This document shows, one piece after another, positions 10,246 to 32,452 of a DNA stretch of 64,000 nucleotides. The position numbers were made by a program, and so were the translations under genes. Below the pieces are notes generated by a model. The model was not told the origin of the DNA, made no database searches, and saw only the letters and a program-made list of their open reading frames with translations. The DNA comes from Rhabditoides inermis (Eukaryota > Nematoda > Chromadorea > Rhabditida > Rhabditidae), in contig CAWZYM010000011.1 of the NCBI GenBank assembly GCA_963966185.1, positions 541,001 to 605,000 on the forward strand, read 5' to 3'. Each line of letters starts with the position of its first letter. Position 1 is the first letter of the stretch.

Positions 10246-10651
10246 AGAGAAGTTCCCGTCAGAACTACTTGTGAGGTAGACCCAATGTCACTCCACCTAG
10301 TGTGGAACGACGACACAGACCATTTATCCACCCTCGAAACCCGAACACATACGATAGACGCGGATGAGATATAGGTTTATCTACACGAATAGGATATGGT
10401 TGGATAGGGCCGGTCGGATCCTGGGATCGGACCGGAGGGTGTCGGACCGTGCCGACTGGCCTCGTTGGCTCGTAGCGGATCCTTCTTATACTGGCCGGTG
10501 CCGTGGGCGAGAATGCGAGGCGGCTCTGCAATCACAACACATGATGGAGATGGGATGATCTGATACAACGGGCACTCCCGATGTCATGGGAGCGAGCCGG
10601 CGACTGCGCTCGATGTTGTGAGACGTGATTGCCGAAGCATTCCATCGCATA
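10246..10651. repeat. 406-bp dispersed repeat, copy B
   Basis: Same-orientation partner of 4580-4985, differing at only a few positions. It ends exactly where its partner ends (ccatcgcata), after which the flanks diverge. Confidence 0.8.
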
Positions 10652-10866
10652 TTGATTGATTGCAGTGAATTCATGTCCGATATGTTCTCACACTTACTAT
10701 TCAGGTCGTCGCTTCGAAGTGGAGGCGGGAAGGGGAGAGGACGACACACCAGAACATCTACTAGGACAGCAGCACAAAGGAGTGCACGCCAAAAATGTGA
10801 TAGTTTTTTCTCGTTTTTCCGTGTGGTTGCGAGTTTGTAAGTACGTGTTGTTTCGGTATGATTCGC

Positions 10867-10927
10867 GTTCCTAGTGGTGGCATATAGGATTCGTCCTATG
10901 ACGGGGGTTCGATTCCTCCCGGGAACA
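10867..10927 (+). pseudogene. tRNA-like sequence lacking a normal D-arm
   Basis: A 61-nt segment has an acceptor-like pair (gttcct with gggaac plus discriminator a), a perfect 6-bp stem ATAGGA/TCCTAT closed by a UUCG loop, and an intact T-arm and B-box (GGGGGTTCGATTCCTCC). An A-box-like tagtggtggca is present, but there is no room for a D-arm and no 7-nt anticodon loop. It is probably a tRNA relic or the head of a SINE, not a working tRNA gene. Confidence 0.45.
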
Positions 10928-12053
10928 TCTTACTGAAACAACATGAACACGCGTGAGGGAAAGAAATTGCGGGATGATTGTTTGTATGGGAATTGTGCGC
11001 AGTGAGCGTTTGTAGAACACAATCCCACACCCACATAAGATTTAGGTGGAAGGGTTTGTTCAGTCTGTGAGGGCAACTTGTATGATGTGTGGTTTGGTTA
11101 TGTATGCGTTGTACCGTTGTCATCACCGGTCGGAGCCATCATCGGTCCGTCGGCGAAGCCATAATCGGCACGCACGGTGCCTGCCAACCGAAGACACCGA
11201 AGATCGTAGCGGTCCGCAGTGACGTCATCATTGAGTTAACTCGGAGTTACCGACAGCGTTTGAATATAAACTTTAATTGAACTAGGATGTTATGATGTCT
11301 ATTCGAAATGTCTTCGAAAGTTTTTCGAAGACGTGAGCCTGGCCGCTACCCATTAATAACGATGCCTGTGATCGTTGCGTCTCTTGTAGTGTTTATTAGA
11401 CGAGTATATCTGGAATGCATGTATAGTATAGTATTTAATCCAAGTGGAAATGTGAACTGCGATGTTGTTCGTAATAAACATTCAATGTATTTGATGAGGC
11501 TATTCGCTATTCCGCATCACAGAGAGCATTGGGAATTGGGAATATCAAACAGTCACAAACAGCATTGGAAATTAGTTCCACATTTGAGCGATGCGCCTCT
11601 TTCTTCTTCTATGTCTATCGTGTATTATATTATTGTATCGGCAATATGCGAGTTGCCACCAGCTGATGGTATGTTTATATCAGTTAAAAATAGCTTCTTG
11701 ATCTTGACTGTGTTTACAATGTCTCCAATAATCTCGAATCCTCTGTTCACTGTTTTGTTGTGTGTTTCCTGTTTCTATCACTGAACACCAAACATCATGT
11801 TCGAACCAGGCTCATAGTTTTTTGTTAGCTGATTAAACTTGATAACTTCAGGCATGGGAGTGATTGGCCGACGAAAGTGACGGCTCTGCGTATACACTAA
11901 ACTAAACCACATTACCACGATAAAATCGTTTATTCGAATGCGTGAGAGAGTTGAATATATGTGTTTTGGTGAACATGTCGCCATCACCTGCCCTGCTCGA
12001 AGTGAACAAAGTCCTAAAAAATAAATATTAAAATGACGTCATCAATGACGTCA
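10928..12053. other. Intergenic, no gene supported
   Basis: Spacer between the repeat block and the 3' end of the scramblase gene. A 158-codon open frame at 11308-11784 has no recognisable motif or splice support. tttatt at about 11928 could be the scramblase polyadenylation signal on the minus strand. Confidence 0.4.
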
Positions 12054-12179
12054 TCAAAATCTCACAATAAGGAAAGACGCGGCGATGTAGTTGAGTTTCA
12101 TGGGAGTGGAGATGTCGACGGGGACTGAAAGGAAATCTATCAGAAACATCATCTAACGACGGATCACGAATGTGTAATT

Positions 12180-12222
<43 letters not shown>

Positions 12223-12288
12223 GGGAGAGAGAGAGAGAGAAGGAGAGAAGGAGAAAGAAAGAGGGAGAGAGAGAAGAGAGAGAGAAAG

Positions 12289-12363
<75 letters not shown>

Positions 12364-15300
12364 CTCACAGTTGAGAGTGAAGACGTCAGCATTGGTGTGA
12401 GCCTCCCGCATCCACCCACCCCACTTCTTGGTGATAGCGCCGGAAGGCGACTCGGAAGAAAACACCTGAGAATTAGTACTGGTCCCTCCCAAAGTGGAGT
12501 TTTTTTTCCAACTTTTACAAAAGGCGCACATGATGCTTTCCCAACTTTTCACGGGACACGTGGAAAAGTGGGTCCATCACCGATACTGTTGTAGAATCTG
12601 TTTTCTTGGTATGTGACTGCTAGATGGTACCAGTAAACTGTAGTCAATATGTTACTCTACTTACCTCGAACGTTTTGTCGTCACAGCCGCACTTGAGAAT
12701 GCAACAGCACACGCCAGACACCTGTATTGTAATCAAATCAACAATTAGCTACCCGATACTTTTACCCACTTCGATTTTTTTTGTTCGCAATAGTCACACA
12801 TATGTTTCCATTGTAAGCTTGTGAAATTTGCATAAAGATACGACCTGATACTGATAACTGATACTATGCGTTTTCCTCACCTTGTATGCTTTCGTCTCAC
12901 TGCCGTCGCTGATCGAGTAGTTGGTGGAGCAGAAGCCGGACGACTGAGAGATCGTGCCGATCTGGAAAAAAATCTCCATTCTCTCACGCTGTATACTGTT
13001 CTGCTCACTATTCACCAACATGCAAGTGTTCTAGAATCATAACATGCGCTCTACTGCAGCCCCTCGTGTTTCTTTGTCAAATAGTGGTACAGTTACTTTC
13101 GACTACCTCAAAACGGCTCATCGACTTCTAACTCGTTATGCAACTACTTCAAACTACATTGTCCCCCACTTTGCGCCGGTTCCCGAACAGACTGAGGTGA
13201 CGAGCATGTCTTCATGCAGTCACCTCCAGGCCCAGAAGCACCGACCATGTGACCGACCATGTTTTTCTATCTCTCTCGATATCAGCCATAAACATAGTCC
13301 TCCTTCGACCCCCTTCGCAGAGTGAATCTCTTGAACCGGGGGAATACCTTTACCTTTACCTTTTATCACCCCACCCATAAAGATGTTGCTAACCTTGTTG
13401 CCGGGCGGGCTCTCCACGTCGCACGCGTCTCCCCACACAGAGTTCCACCAACAGCAACCGGTGCAGCAGCGGAACGGACGACGGAACACGGCAACCTCCT
13501 GGAGAGGCAGGATGAGAGGGAGGGAGAGAGGGAGGAAGAGAGGGAGGGAGGGAGGGAGGGAGAGAGGGAGGGAGAGAGGGAGAGAGAGGGGGAGAGAGAG
13601 GGGGAGGGAGAGATAGAGAGGGAGGGAGAGAGAGAGGGAGAGAGGGGGAGATGGAGAGAAGGAGAGAGGGAGAGAGGGAGAGAGGGGGGAGAAGGAGAGT
13701 GAAAGAGAGAGGGAAAGAGAGAGAGATAGATAGAGGGGGAGAGAGAGGGAGGGAAAGGGAGAGGGAGAGAGAGGGGAGAGAGAGAGAGGGAGAGAGGGGG
13801 AGATGGAGAGAAGGAGAGAGGGAGAGAGGGAGAAGGAGAGAGAGAGGGAGGGAATGGGAGAGATGAGGGAGAGGGAGGGAGAGAGAGGGAAAGAGAGGAG
13901 AGAGAGAGGAGAGAGAGAGAGGGGGAGAGAGCGGAGAGAGAGGGAGAGAGGGAGAGAGGGAGAGAGGGAGAGAGGGAGAGAGGGAGAGAGGGAGAGAGGG
14001 AGAGAGGGAGAGAGGGAGAGGGGGAGAGAGGGAGAGAGAGGGTTTCGCACCCTGTCCGCATTGTCGAGCAGGTGTATGATGTAGCTGCGCATATTGCCGC
14101 ACTGCTGCCGCATGCACATATCAGATTCTTCTACAGCCAGGAAGATCTGCAATATGCATGCATGCATTAACGTGTTCCAAAACAGCTGTTCAAATTTCAA
14201 ACATGCTCCAGCAGCTCTGCGGCATTCTATCAGCGGCTAGCCCCTATCGGGCTATGTGTAATCCTGCGTAACGTTCTTATTTCGGATGTGGTAGGATTTT
14301 ACTGTGACAATTCTGATGAACTGAACCCACTTGCTCCCCCTTCCCGTTCCGTATCGAGTATCGATTGGCCGCCGAGTACGGGGTCGCCAGCTCGATCAAA
14401 TCGATCTTCTGGAAATAAAAAATATTGTGATACTAGAACACAAAACATATAACTATCATGTTTCGATGTTTGACTATAGTCAGAATCACTATTCAGAATC
14501 AGTATGCCGATATGCGCCCAGACGTCGCCGCGCGCGGACGGCGGACACGCGACGCGGACCTGGCTCTCTCGTTTACAGTGCTCTCTCCGCGTCTCTGACC
14601 GGGAGAAAGCAGGTTTCTGGTTGAGTGTACCTGTACAATGATGAGGCTCTCCAGTCCGGCCAGCACTTCCATACAGTCCGTGTACGACATCACTGAAGAT
14701 CAGAATTAGACGGAAAAATATTTCCATAACAATCTTGTTCGCGACTAGGAGGATACCGGATTCATCCGGTGTATCAAAAATCTATATTACAGCCCAGAGG
14801 ACACCTTTACAGTGCTGCTTCTCCCCGGGGGTAAGAAAGTAGCTCCTCTCCTTGGGGTGTCATGCTCCTCTCCTACTTTCCTGTTTCCTTTCCCCTTCCA
14901 CTCACCAGGCGCGTGCTGTCCGAATCCCGGCTGGGCGGAGAGCGCGTTGCGAGCGAAACTCTGAATTAGTTTATTAGTAACACGATTCGGTTTGTCCTGA
15001 TTAATCAGCACAAACTGAAAATAGTCAGTAACTGTTAGTCAGTCATAGACATATAATGCATTCAGCTCAATTCTCGTCAAAATTCTCGTCAAAATCATTA
15101 TGTTGTCCAATAGTTCTACAGTATTCTGAAGATTCAAACAGTGAAAATTTCATCACACGTTCACAGTTCTTTTTCGCAAAAGCTGTCATCACACCTAGCT
15201 AGCGCAATGGTAACGCTCTCGCTTGAAAAGAGTATGTTCAGTTTGAAAACTTCATCGAAAGAGCTGTGATCTTTCTCTAACCACCCTAATGTCTCTCGTG

Positions 15301-15496
15301 AAAAGCAGGAAACTCAGTCCAATATAGTTAGATTTAGATTTCTTTCGCCTACCGTGTCGATTCCGGGCTGCGAGTCGCTGACAGTCTTGTGCAGCTCGTC
15401 CATCCGCTTCTCAAGCGCAGTCACCCGCTCCTCCAGTGTCCTCCGCTCCTCCTTCCGCTTCTCCTCCATCTCGATCATCGTGGAGTACTGCGACAT
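12054..15496 (-). CDS. Phospholipid scramblase (PLSCR family)
   Basis: Ten exons join in phase to 299 aa: 15496-15353, 15014-14906, 14692-14631, 14408-14331, 14146-14051, 13498-13394, 12961-12881, 12721-12665, 12465-12369 and 12124-12054. The first exon encodes an acidic/basic coiled coil (MIEMEEKRKEERRTLEERV) instead of the proline-rich tail of mammalian PLSCR1. The scramblase fold follows: EVLAGLESLIIVQ, ANRYSIRNGKGEQIFLAVEE, the Cys-rich FRRPFRCCTGCCWW, VSGVCCCILKCGCDDKTFE, the Ca2+-site region EAHTNADVFTLNFPVDI, and the C-terminal helix MKLNYIAASFLIVRF. Family members move phospholipids between membrane leaflets in response to Ca2+. Total length matches the family. A tttag acceptor just before the ATG could accept a spliced leader. 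Confidence 0.9.
12180..12362. repeat. (GA)n microsatellite in scramblase intron 9
   Basis: About 180 bp of GA/GAAA/GGAG purine repeat next to the donor of exon 9. In gene sense it is a CT tract. Reading frames through it are artefacts. Confidence 0.95.
13508..14042. repeat. GA/GGGA purine satellite in scramblase intron 5
   Basis: About 535 bp of purine-only repeat fills almost the whole intron between exons 5 and 6. Its right part (about 13930-14040) is a regular 8-bp GGGAGAGA array. In gene sense it is a polypyrimidine tract ending at the acceptor of exon 6. Confidence 0.95.
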
Positions 15497-16212
15497 TGAA
15501 AACAGTCGAGCGGCCTAAAATACTTGGACGCGAGAAATTTGACGGGAGTACTGCGACATTGGAAACGGTCAAGCGCCTAAAATAGACTTGGACGCGAGAA
15601 GTTTGACGCTCGTGAAAAAAGATAGGGGATATGACAATGACTGCGCATGTTTTGGCCTATAGTTGATCATCAGAGTCGCGGGTTTTTGGCGGGAGCCCGC
15701 TATCGCCCCTAGGATACACCGACAGCACACTCAAGGAAAGGGTCACACTATTGTTTCCCGGTACTGGGTGAATATTCTATTGTATTAGGCATATAACCAT
15801 GTTGTGTTGGGCTTTGTATGCCGATTTCTACGAATCGTTGAAAAAAGCGCTTTATATCACATATCTCTTCGCAAAACAAAAACATGGATGACAACAGCAC
15901 ATAATATACTATGTACACGTATAAAACTTTGACCATTCACAGGAGAGTAGCGACCGTGTCGCCCAAATAGCTTGCAGCCTATTTACAATACTGACTCGAT
16001 TGGCCGAATCTCAGCGTGGCAATGTGGATGGGGGCGGGACCCAAGGGGGCGGGGCGTGTGTGGGCGGGAATACTCCCCATAGGGAATACCGGACACACAC
16101 GAGGCAAATGCTATGCAATACCAGTGAGCAGTGGGGGGAAGTGGCGAGAACTTGCACCTACGAGGGAAAGGGATACCCTGAGCAAGAGGGGGCGGGGCTT
16201 CGCGGGGCGGGG
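15497..16212. other. Spacer between Patched-related and scramblase genes
   Basis: About 0.7 kb on the minus strand between the stop of the Patched-related gene and the scramblase ATG. It holds a duplicated copy of the scramblase start region at about 15540-15610 (see findings) and GC-rich gggcgggg runs at 16025-16210. No other gene is seen. Confidence 0.5.
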
Positions 16213-26332
<10,120 letters not shown>

Positions 26333-26459
26333 CGCTGTGATAAAATAATCTTATAAAACAAATAGAACGACACATAAAACTAGGCATATGCAGAGTTTGT
26401 GCATGTGAAAAGGCGGCACGCGACAACAAAGGGCCAATTGAACTCGGCAGGTAGAACAG

Positions 26460-26531
<72 letters not shown>

Positions 26532-26673
26532 AACAAGAATAGCCGAGAGAGAAAAGGAAATGAAAACGGACGACGTTGTGTACGAATACGTAGAACATAC
26601 AGCTAATGCGATGTCATCGTCTGAGGAGGGATCAAGGGATGGGAAGAGGGGAGAGAGAGGGAAGAGAGAGGGA

Positions 26674-26709
<36 letters not shown>

Positions 26710-26894
26710 AAGAGAGAGGGAAGAGAGAGGGAAGCGAGAGGGAAGAGAGAGAGAGACAGAGAGAGGGAGAGAGGGAGGGAGGGAGGGAGGGAGAGAGAGA
26801 GTTCTAGATGAAACGCGCCGCTATGATACGCCACACTCTGACACATCCCCGATGTTGTGAAGTTTCTGTGTTCGCGTATGATCGATGTGTAATC

Positions 26895-26937
<43 letters not shown>

Positions 26938-27227
26938 CAAGAGGACATGAGGAAATGATATGTGATAGGAAATCAATAGAGATCAGCGAGTGTGTGTCGC
27001 TGTAGACTTTTCACGTGATACGAGTGATCCACCGAATTAGCCACGGAATCATCGCGTTAGCGATGGTGCCATCCTCTGGACTCGGGTGTCCTTGCAATAT
27101 TCTATTCCTTTCTAATTGATTCGCTAATGATGCCGATACTGGATTGAACATTGAAAAACACGTAGGGATAATCACACGTGCGTATACAACAAGCGGCGAG
27201 CCATTAGGGCAATTGCCTCTACTCTGT

Positions 27228-27275
<48 letters not shown>

Positions 27276-27484
27276 GACTCCACCCCCCTCTTTCCATGCA
27301 TGTCGCAGAGTCACCTTCGGTCAATCGACCAAACATCGTGATTCATTGTAAAACTGTATCACACCGGATTTTGCGGGAAATCACGAAGAGTATACGATGC
27401 GGTTTGTGCGTCTTATCGGGCGAATCGGAGTAGTGCTCTGGGAAAACAAAACTGACGAAGGATCCCCGATAGGGCAAGAAGGAG

Positions 27485-27538
<54 letters not shown>

Positions 27539-28289
27539 AGTGCCGATTTACTATTCAGACACTTATTTCGGGAAGTAATTTCTAGTGGCATTAAAACGCG
27601 AGAGAGACACACGCGAGTGTGCTATTAGGGGTTTTCGTGGAACGGAGAGAGGAGAGAGGGGGGGAGAGGGGAGATCGCTCAAGATACCTCTAGAAGTCGC
27701 CTGCAGACATGTACACACAAACAAACCCTATTATGGCACACGCGTAACTCGCGTTCATGTGCAAAAAGCTGAGCAAAACAGTCGAGGCCCCCCAGTCAAG
27801 CTATGCAAACATCTGACAACGAAGAGAGATTTTGAAAAACGAAAAAAATATGCGAAATCATAACATTCTCTCTCTCTCGCTTTCCAGAAAAGGAAAGGCA
27901 CTGCATCGATTGGCAAGTGATAGTGGCATTGAAAGGGAAAACGGGGGCGAATACTGGATTGCTAAGAAGGGAAACATTGGCATTCCTGCGGACTGAGAAA
28001 AACACGGATTAACCTATATTTATCGACGGCGACGACAACGTCTTATCAACTTATAATAACACAAATGCTGATCGTAATCACAGTGCTTATCACTGATTAC
28101 TGCGCTGCAGACATGTAATTTTGTAGCGATACGCTGTAGAACTTTGAACACAAAGAGAGGCGTTCTAGAAAAAGACGAGTTCTTGAAGGGGATGCATAAA
28201 ACGCGCGAAAAAACGGCTGAAAATGGGATCGATGGTCCAGAGTGTCCGACAAGGCTCTCTCCGTCATTAAACCAAGAGTGAGACGAGGC

Positions 28290-28322
<33 letters not shown>

Positions 28323-29562
28323 GGAGAGAGGGAGAGAGAGAGGGAGAGAGAGAGTGAGAAGGCGCAGACGGAATGATAAATGTGATAGGTGATGGGTCTG
28401 CAGAATGCTCCGGATCAAAGAGGAAGGTTGGCGCAGAGAGCGCGGGGGTCTCTTTTTTGGAGGATAGAATTTAGAATCGAATGCAGTGTCCTTGCTCCCT
28501 AGCACAATCAGCGTGGTTGGGTGAGTGGGTGAGTGAATCTGATTGGGCTGACTCGCGGCTCAGCCGAGCCCACGCGCACCAATCCAGTAGTGACACGGAC
28601 AGATCCATGTACTACTATGAACACGAGTAACCCTTCCGGTTGTCCATCCGGGGGCTAATTGTGTTAGCCTCGCGTGCGTTCCGGACGCCTGGTGCAAGAA
28701 CCGGTTCCCATCACGCGCTCTTCCAAAAAAAAGCGATGCGCGGTCACACGTACCGCATAGTTTTCGCGTCGCCTCCAAAAAGGTGGCAGGCGAGAGAATC
28801 AGAATATGTATGGGAGAACAGTGCGATCAGAGCATTGATTCGAGCGGTCACACACGGTCCGGATCACTTACTCGCTGTCGCCCGCTGTTCTCTCACTACC
28901 AGCCGTAGTGAGAGCGCGGACGGCAGAGAACCGGTAAGGGGTGGCAGAGACGTAGAGGACGGACAAAGACCAGCTGTTTCGCTGATCCAGGAAGAGAGGG
29001 ATGACCCCACATCTGGTCAGTGAGGCATTGCACGGTTGGCCACACGGATCGATAGTCGATAATCAGCTGGCAGGTGTTAGTGGTAGAGATATGATCGCCT
29101 CTCAACAAAAAACGCAGGTGAGTGTTTGAACAAGCGCTATGGAGTAGACGACATAAGCCAAGTAAACAGTCTTATTGCGACTAGCACAAACAGTATATGC
29201 GATCTCGCGCCTTGCGGGAAATGGCGAGACATCATAACACACATTCACTAAAACAAGCTTATGATATTCGCATTGTTTATGTAAGTCGGAGAGCGGGCGG
29301 GGAGCAAAGAGATGTAATGTTTGAACGCAGAGAGCAGCGCGGACAGTTTATACTGTCTACAATCGTGTTTCGTAAACAATAAAATGTTTCACGAAGCGAA
29401 ACGGCCGACTGATTATGGGAGGGCGCAGTGGGGACGCATCCATCCTTACACACATTGGTGCAACTCGCCTCCTGCCTCCTCTTTTTCCCGCTATCCTCAC
29501 TCCACGCACACTCTCTCTTTCGCCTCACTCTGGCGAGGCGACCAGCCAGATCCCTGAAGAGT

Positions 29563-29596
<34 letters not shown>

Positions 29597-30120
29597 GACG
29601 AGGATGGCACGAGTCCACTTATGGAGCTAGTCCGACCGCCCGCCCACACAACGGCGGCGACCTAATAGAATACAACGCAACTGGTAGACGTCGACATTCC
29701 TTGTAGGATAAGGAATACACAATCGAAGAAGAATACGCAATCAAATAGTAGTGGCGAGCGAGAGTAATTCACTATTCATGGCAGGGCGAGGCGAGAGGGA
29801 GGAGAGAGAGCAAATCAAATGTGAAAATCGTTCGATATAACAGTGTGAGTTTTATATAAGCGACCATCATCGTGCGATGGAACGACGCGGGATTATCGCG
29901 GCGCGATTATTTTTTAACGGTTGAAATATTTCGTCCGATCAGCTGATTGCCGCACTGCCCGCTGTGCACTCATATCGATACGCGACCGGCGCGATGCACG
30001 TGTATTGCGCACTGCCGGATCGATACGCGTGCGACTCCGCCGACTAACTTTTGCGCTCACTTTTTTGGCTCTTGTTTTGCGATTTTGTTACGTATTCATA
30101 AAGTTTTTCATTTTTATTTC
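26333..30120. other. Gene-free 3.8-kb spacer with many GA microsatellites
   Basis: This lies between the likely trans-spliced start of the minus-strand Patched-related gene and MIC13 on plus, so it should hold both promoters. It contains GA runs at 26460-26525, 26640-26800, 26900-26935, 27230-27272, 27488-27540, 28290-28355 and 29565-29595. I found no splice-bounded coding segment or RNA gene. Just upstream of MIC13 a phrase is imperfectly repeated (atcgatacgcgaccggcgcg and atcgatacgcgtgcgactcc, about 29973-30040). Confidence 0.5.
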
Positions 30121-30154
30121 CAGGTAGTTTAGCCGATCGAGGCAGAACAACGCA

Positions 30155-31144
30155 ATGGGTTTCGTCTGGAAGCTGTCAAAGTAAGTGCACTTGAGTTGTC
30201 TTGTTCGCGAAACGTTTCGCTCGTGTTGTTCGATTGTTTGATGTTGAACAGCTGTTTGAAAGTATTAACATTATATTGTAAGTGCAACATATCATGTATT
30301 CCAGGATTGCGCTGCGCGTCGGCCTCGTGGCGGGCGCTGTCAAGCTGTCGATCGACAACGACGTCTGGTCGACCAGCAACGAGAAGGTGGGCGTGTTTGT
30401 TGTTGTTGTTTGTTTGTTTGTTTGTTTGTTTGTTTGTTTGTTCGTTCGTTTGTTTGTTCGTTTGTTTGTTTCTTATCAGTATCGTATTCATTCATTGATT
30501 CATCATTCTTCAGGGAGCGAAGCTGTACTCTCAGCTCAAGGAGTACATCCTTCCCGGCACAATTGTCTACACTGAAAAGGTAAGTGATCATTGCCCAGCA
30601 AGAGTGTATATCGGGTACCGCAAACTCGCGCCGGGTGCCGAATACAAGCACTGCGTACGGCAAGTCGTACGGTATCGTAAGCATTTGGGTATGGCGCCTG
30701 GTACGAGTATGTACCTGATACTTTGTTTTCACATGTGTAGTTTTTTTTCATTCTCGATGATTACGTTCTCTCTTTTGTCCTGTCAGAAACTGTCAGAAAA
30801 TAAGCTTTCAATATATCAGATAACACATGAATCTACATTCAGCTGCCCTCGACCGAAGAGGTACAAGGACAGGTAGGCGGCGCGTGGAACCGCGGAGTCG
30901 ACAAAGTGAGTGGTTTGACTGTTTTCACTTTTTTTGGTGTTGCTCTCGCTGACGTGTTTCGCAAGGTATACGCCGCTTGAGCCTCACTCACAAATAGACG
31001 GTCATTTCGTTTTCTATATATTAGAATTACATAATATCATTATCTATTGATTAACATCTTGTCACATTCCAGGTGTTTGGCGCGATCGAATCCGCGCCGG
31101 ATTCACTGAACACTGTCGCCAACCGAATCATCAACAACAAGTAG
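30155..31144 (+). CDS. MICOS complex subunit MIC13/QIL1-like protein
   Basis: Five exons (30155-30180, 30305-30386, 30514-30579, 30843-30905, 31073-31144) join in phase to 102 aa. The N-terminus MGFVWKLSKIALRVGLVAGA forms a single short membrane helix. A hydrophilic middle follows, then a C-terminal part with GGAWNRGVDKVFGAIESAPD. The small size, the N-terminal helix and the late W-N-x-G...AP pattern fit MIC13 (QIL1). MIC13 bridges MIC60 and MIC10 subcomplexes at mitochondrial crista junctions in the inner membrane. An acceptor (tttccag at 30117-30123) about 30 bp before the ATG may be a trans-splice or 5'UTR site. AATAAA lies at 31315. Assignment rests on pattern, not on a search. Confidence 0.7.
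30395..30472. repeat. (TTTG)n microsatellite in MIC13 intron 2
   Basis: About 15 TGTT/TTTG units with a few TTCG variants just after the exon 2 donor. Confidence 0.9.
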
Positions 31145-31314
31145 GCACGCCCCGCTCGCCAGATAGAAGAGTCTAGCTCGCCCCATCACATCCCTCCTCT
31201 GCCAAGCCCCCCTCCAACTTGTACAGAACTCTAGTAGTTTGCAGTTTTCTTGTTTCCAGAGTCTAGGTGATTATACGAGTGTTCCGTTAATGGTTTGTAT
31301 TCCAATAAGTGCTC

Positions 31315-31320
31315 AATAAA
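31315..31320 (+). promoter_or_regulatory. Polyadenylation signal AATAAA
   Basis: Canonical hexamer 170 bp after the MIC13 stop. Confidence 0.65.
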
Positions 31321-32452
31321 TGGGTACTGCACACCTGTGGCAAATCCCCCTAAATCGTCCCGGCGTTGTGGCTTTTGTGCCAGCCGCAGATCCGCAAATG
31401 ATGTGCACTATAAAAGGTCGGTCTAATTACCCTAGGAAGAGAATGGCGGATACAGGTGGCTGCGTGTTTTTTCATCGAGAGTCAGAAGCAGCGAGACGGC
31501 AGCTGATTGCTAATTACAGTACGCATGGTCCCCTACCTCAGTCATTGTCGGGTCACCTGCTTGCCCGCGAGGACAGTCTATTGACACCCTCCGGCCGTGA
31601 TTGTTCCTGTCCGCAGCTATGCGAGAGTTTGCTGCATCGAGTTACTATGCTAATATCCTGCTTGTGCTAATACGGCGATTGAGTGTCGTCTGACATCTGA
31701 TACATATCTGACGCGTAATATCGTGGTATTGTTGGATGAGGCGAGGTGAGAGACGTCATAGTGCCCGAAATCTATAGCCTGCGTCCGAGCGATAGTACTT
31801 CGATCTACCTTGCTTTATGTTTGAATACAGTGCTTTAACCGTCTGACTCTTCTGTTTTTCACACTGACTTCCTCTGATCTACCCTCTTTTGCGAGAATAG
31901 AACTATAAACAATTTACATATCATTTCGCCGAATCATGATCGATTCACCTTTTGCTTTTTTTGCAATGAATCGTGTTTGTGTCGAACTGCTCCAAGGTAG
32001 TCTCCCCAGAGTGTTGGTGAGCGAAGAATGTGACTGTCGAGAGTCTAGTGCCACCTACAACACTCCATTACCCCTGTCCCTCATTTGTTTACTCACTCTC
32101 TATGCGATCCGTGTAGATCATACTGCATTATGTGGAATTTGCATAGCTGCCACAGCGACTGACCTCACTCACTCTCTCGTACAGTCAACGCTCATTAAAA
32201 TTCCCGCTGATCATTACGATTACTAGTTCGGACACTGTTCACAGTTTCATATAATCAGTGCTAAACTCTCTCGGGTGCCATTTGCGTATGCAAATATGGC
32301 GGGGACCGGAAATGGTCGGATCGCCGACTCCGCCCCCGCGCCTACGATATCGCGCGCCATTGTAGTGTATCAATTGTCCTGTCCCGTGATTCGAGACTCG
32401 CGAGTTGCTCATTGACTAATCGATTGACTGTGTCTTCAGCATTCTCCGAGCA
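31321..32452. other. Intergenic spacer MIC13 to ZP gene
   Basis: About 1.1 kb with no supported gene. It presumably holds the promoter of the ZP gene. A GC-rich part at 32290-32360 has cgcccccgcgcc. Confidence 0.5.

Noticed and set aside
4580..10651. Complete LTR retrotransposon
   Set aside because: Repeats lack TG...CA ends and a common target duplication, and no protease, RT or integrase is present between them.
11308..11784. 158-codon open frame
   Set aside because: No motif, no splice support and no homologue recognised. One such length is expected by chance in a window this size.
13220..14200. Long Ser/Pro/Leu frames on minus and Arg/Glu/Gly frames on plus
   Set aside because: Purine satellite of scramblase intron 5; true exons 5 and 6 flank it.
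28560..29110. Several 60-130 codon frames in the 26.3-30.1 kb spacer
   Set aside because: No splice-bounded continuity, no recognisable motif and overlapping frames on both strands.
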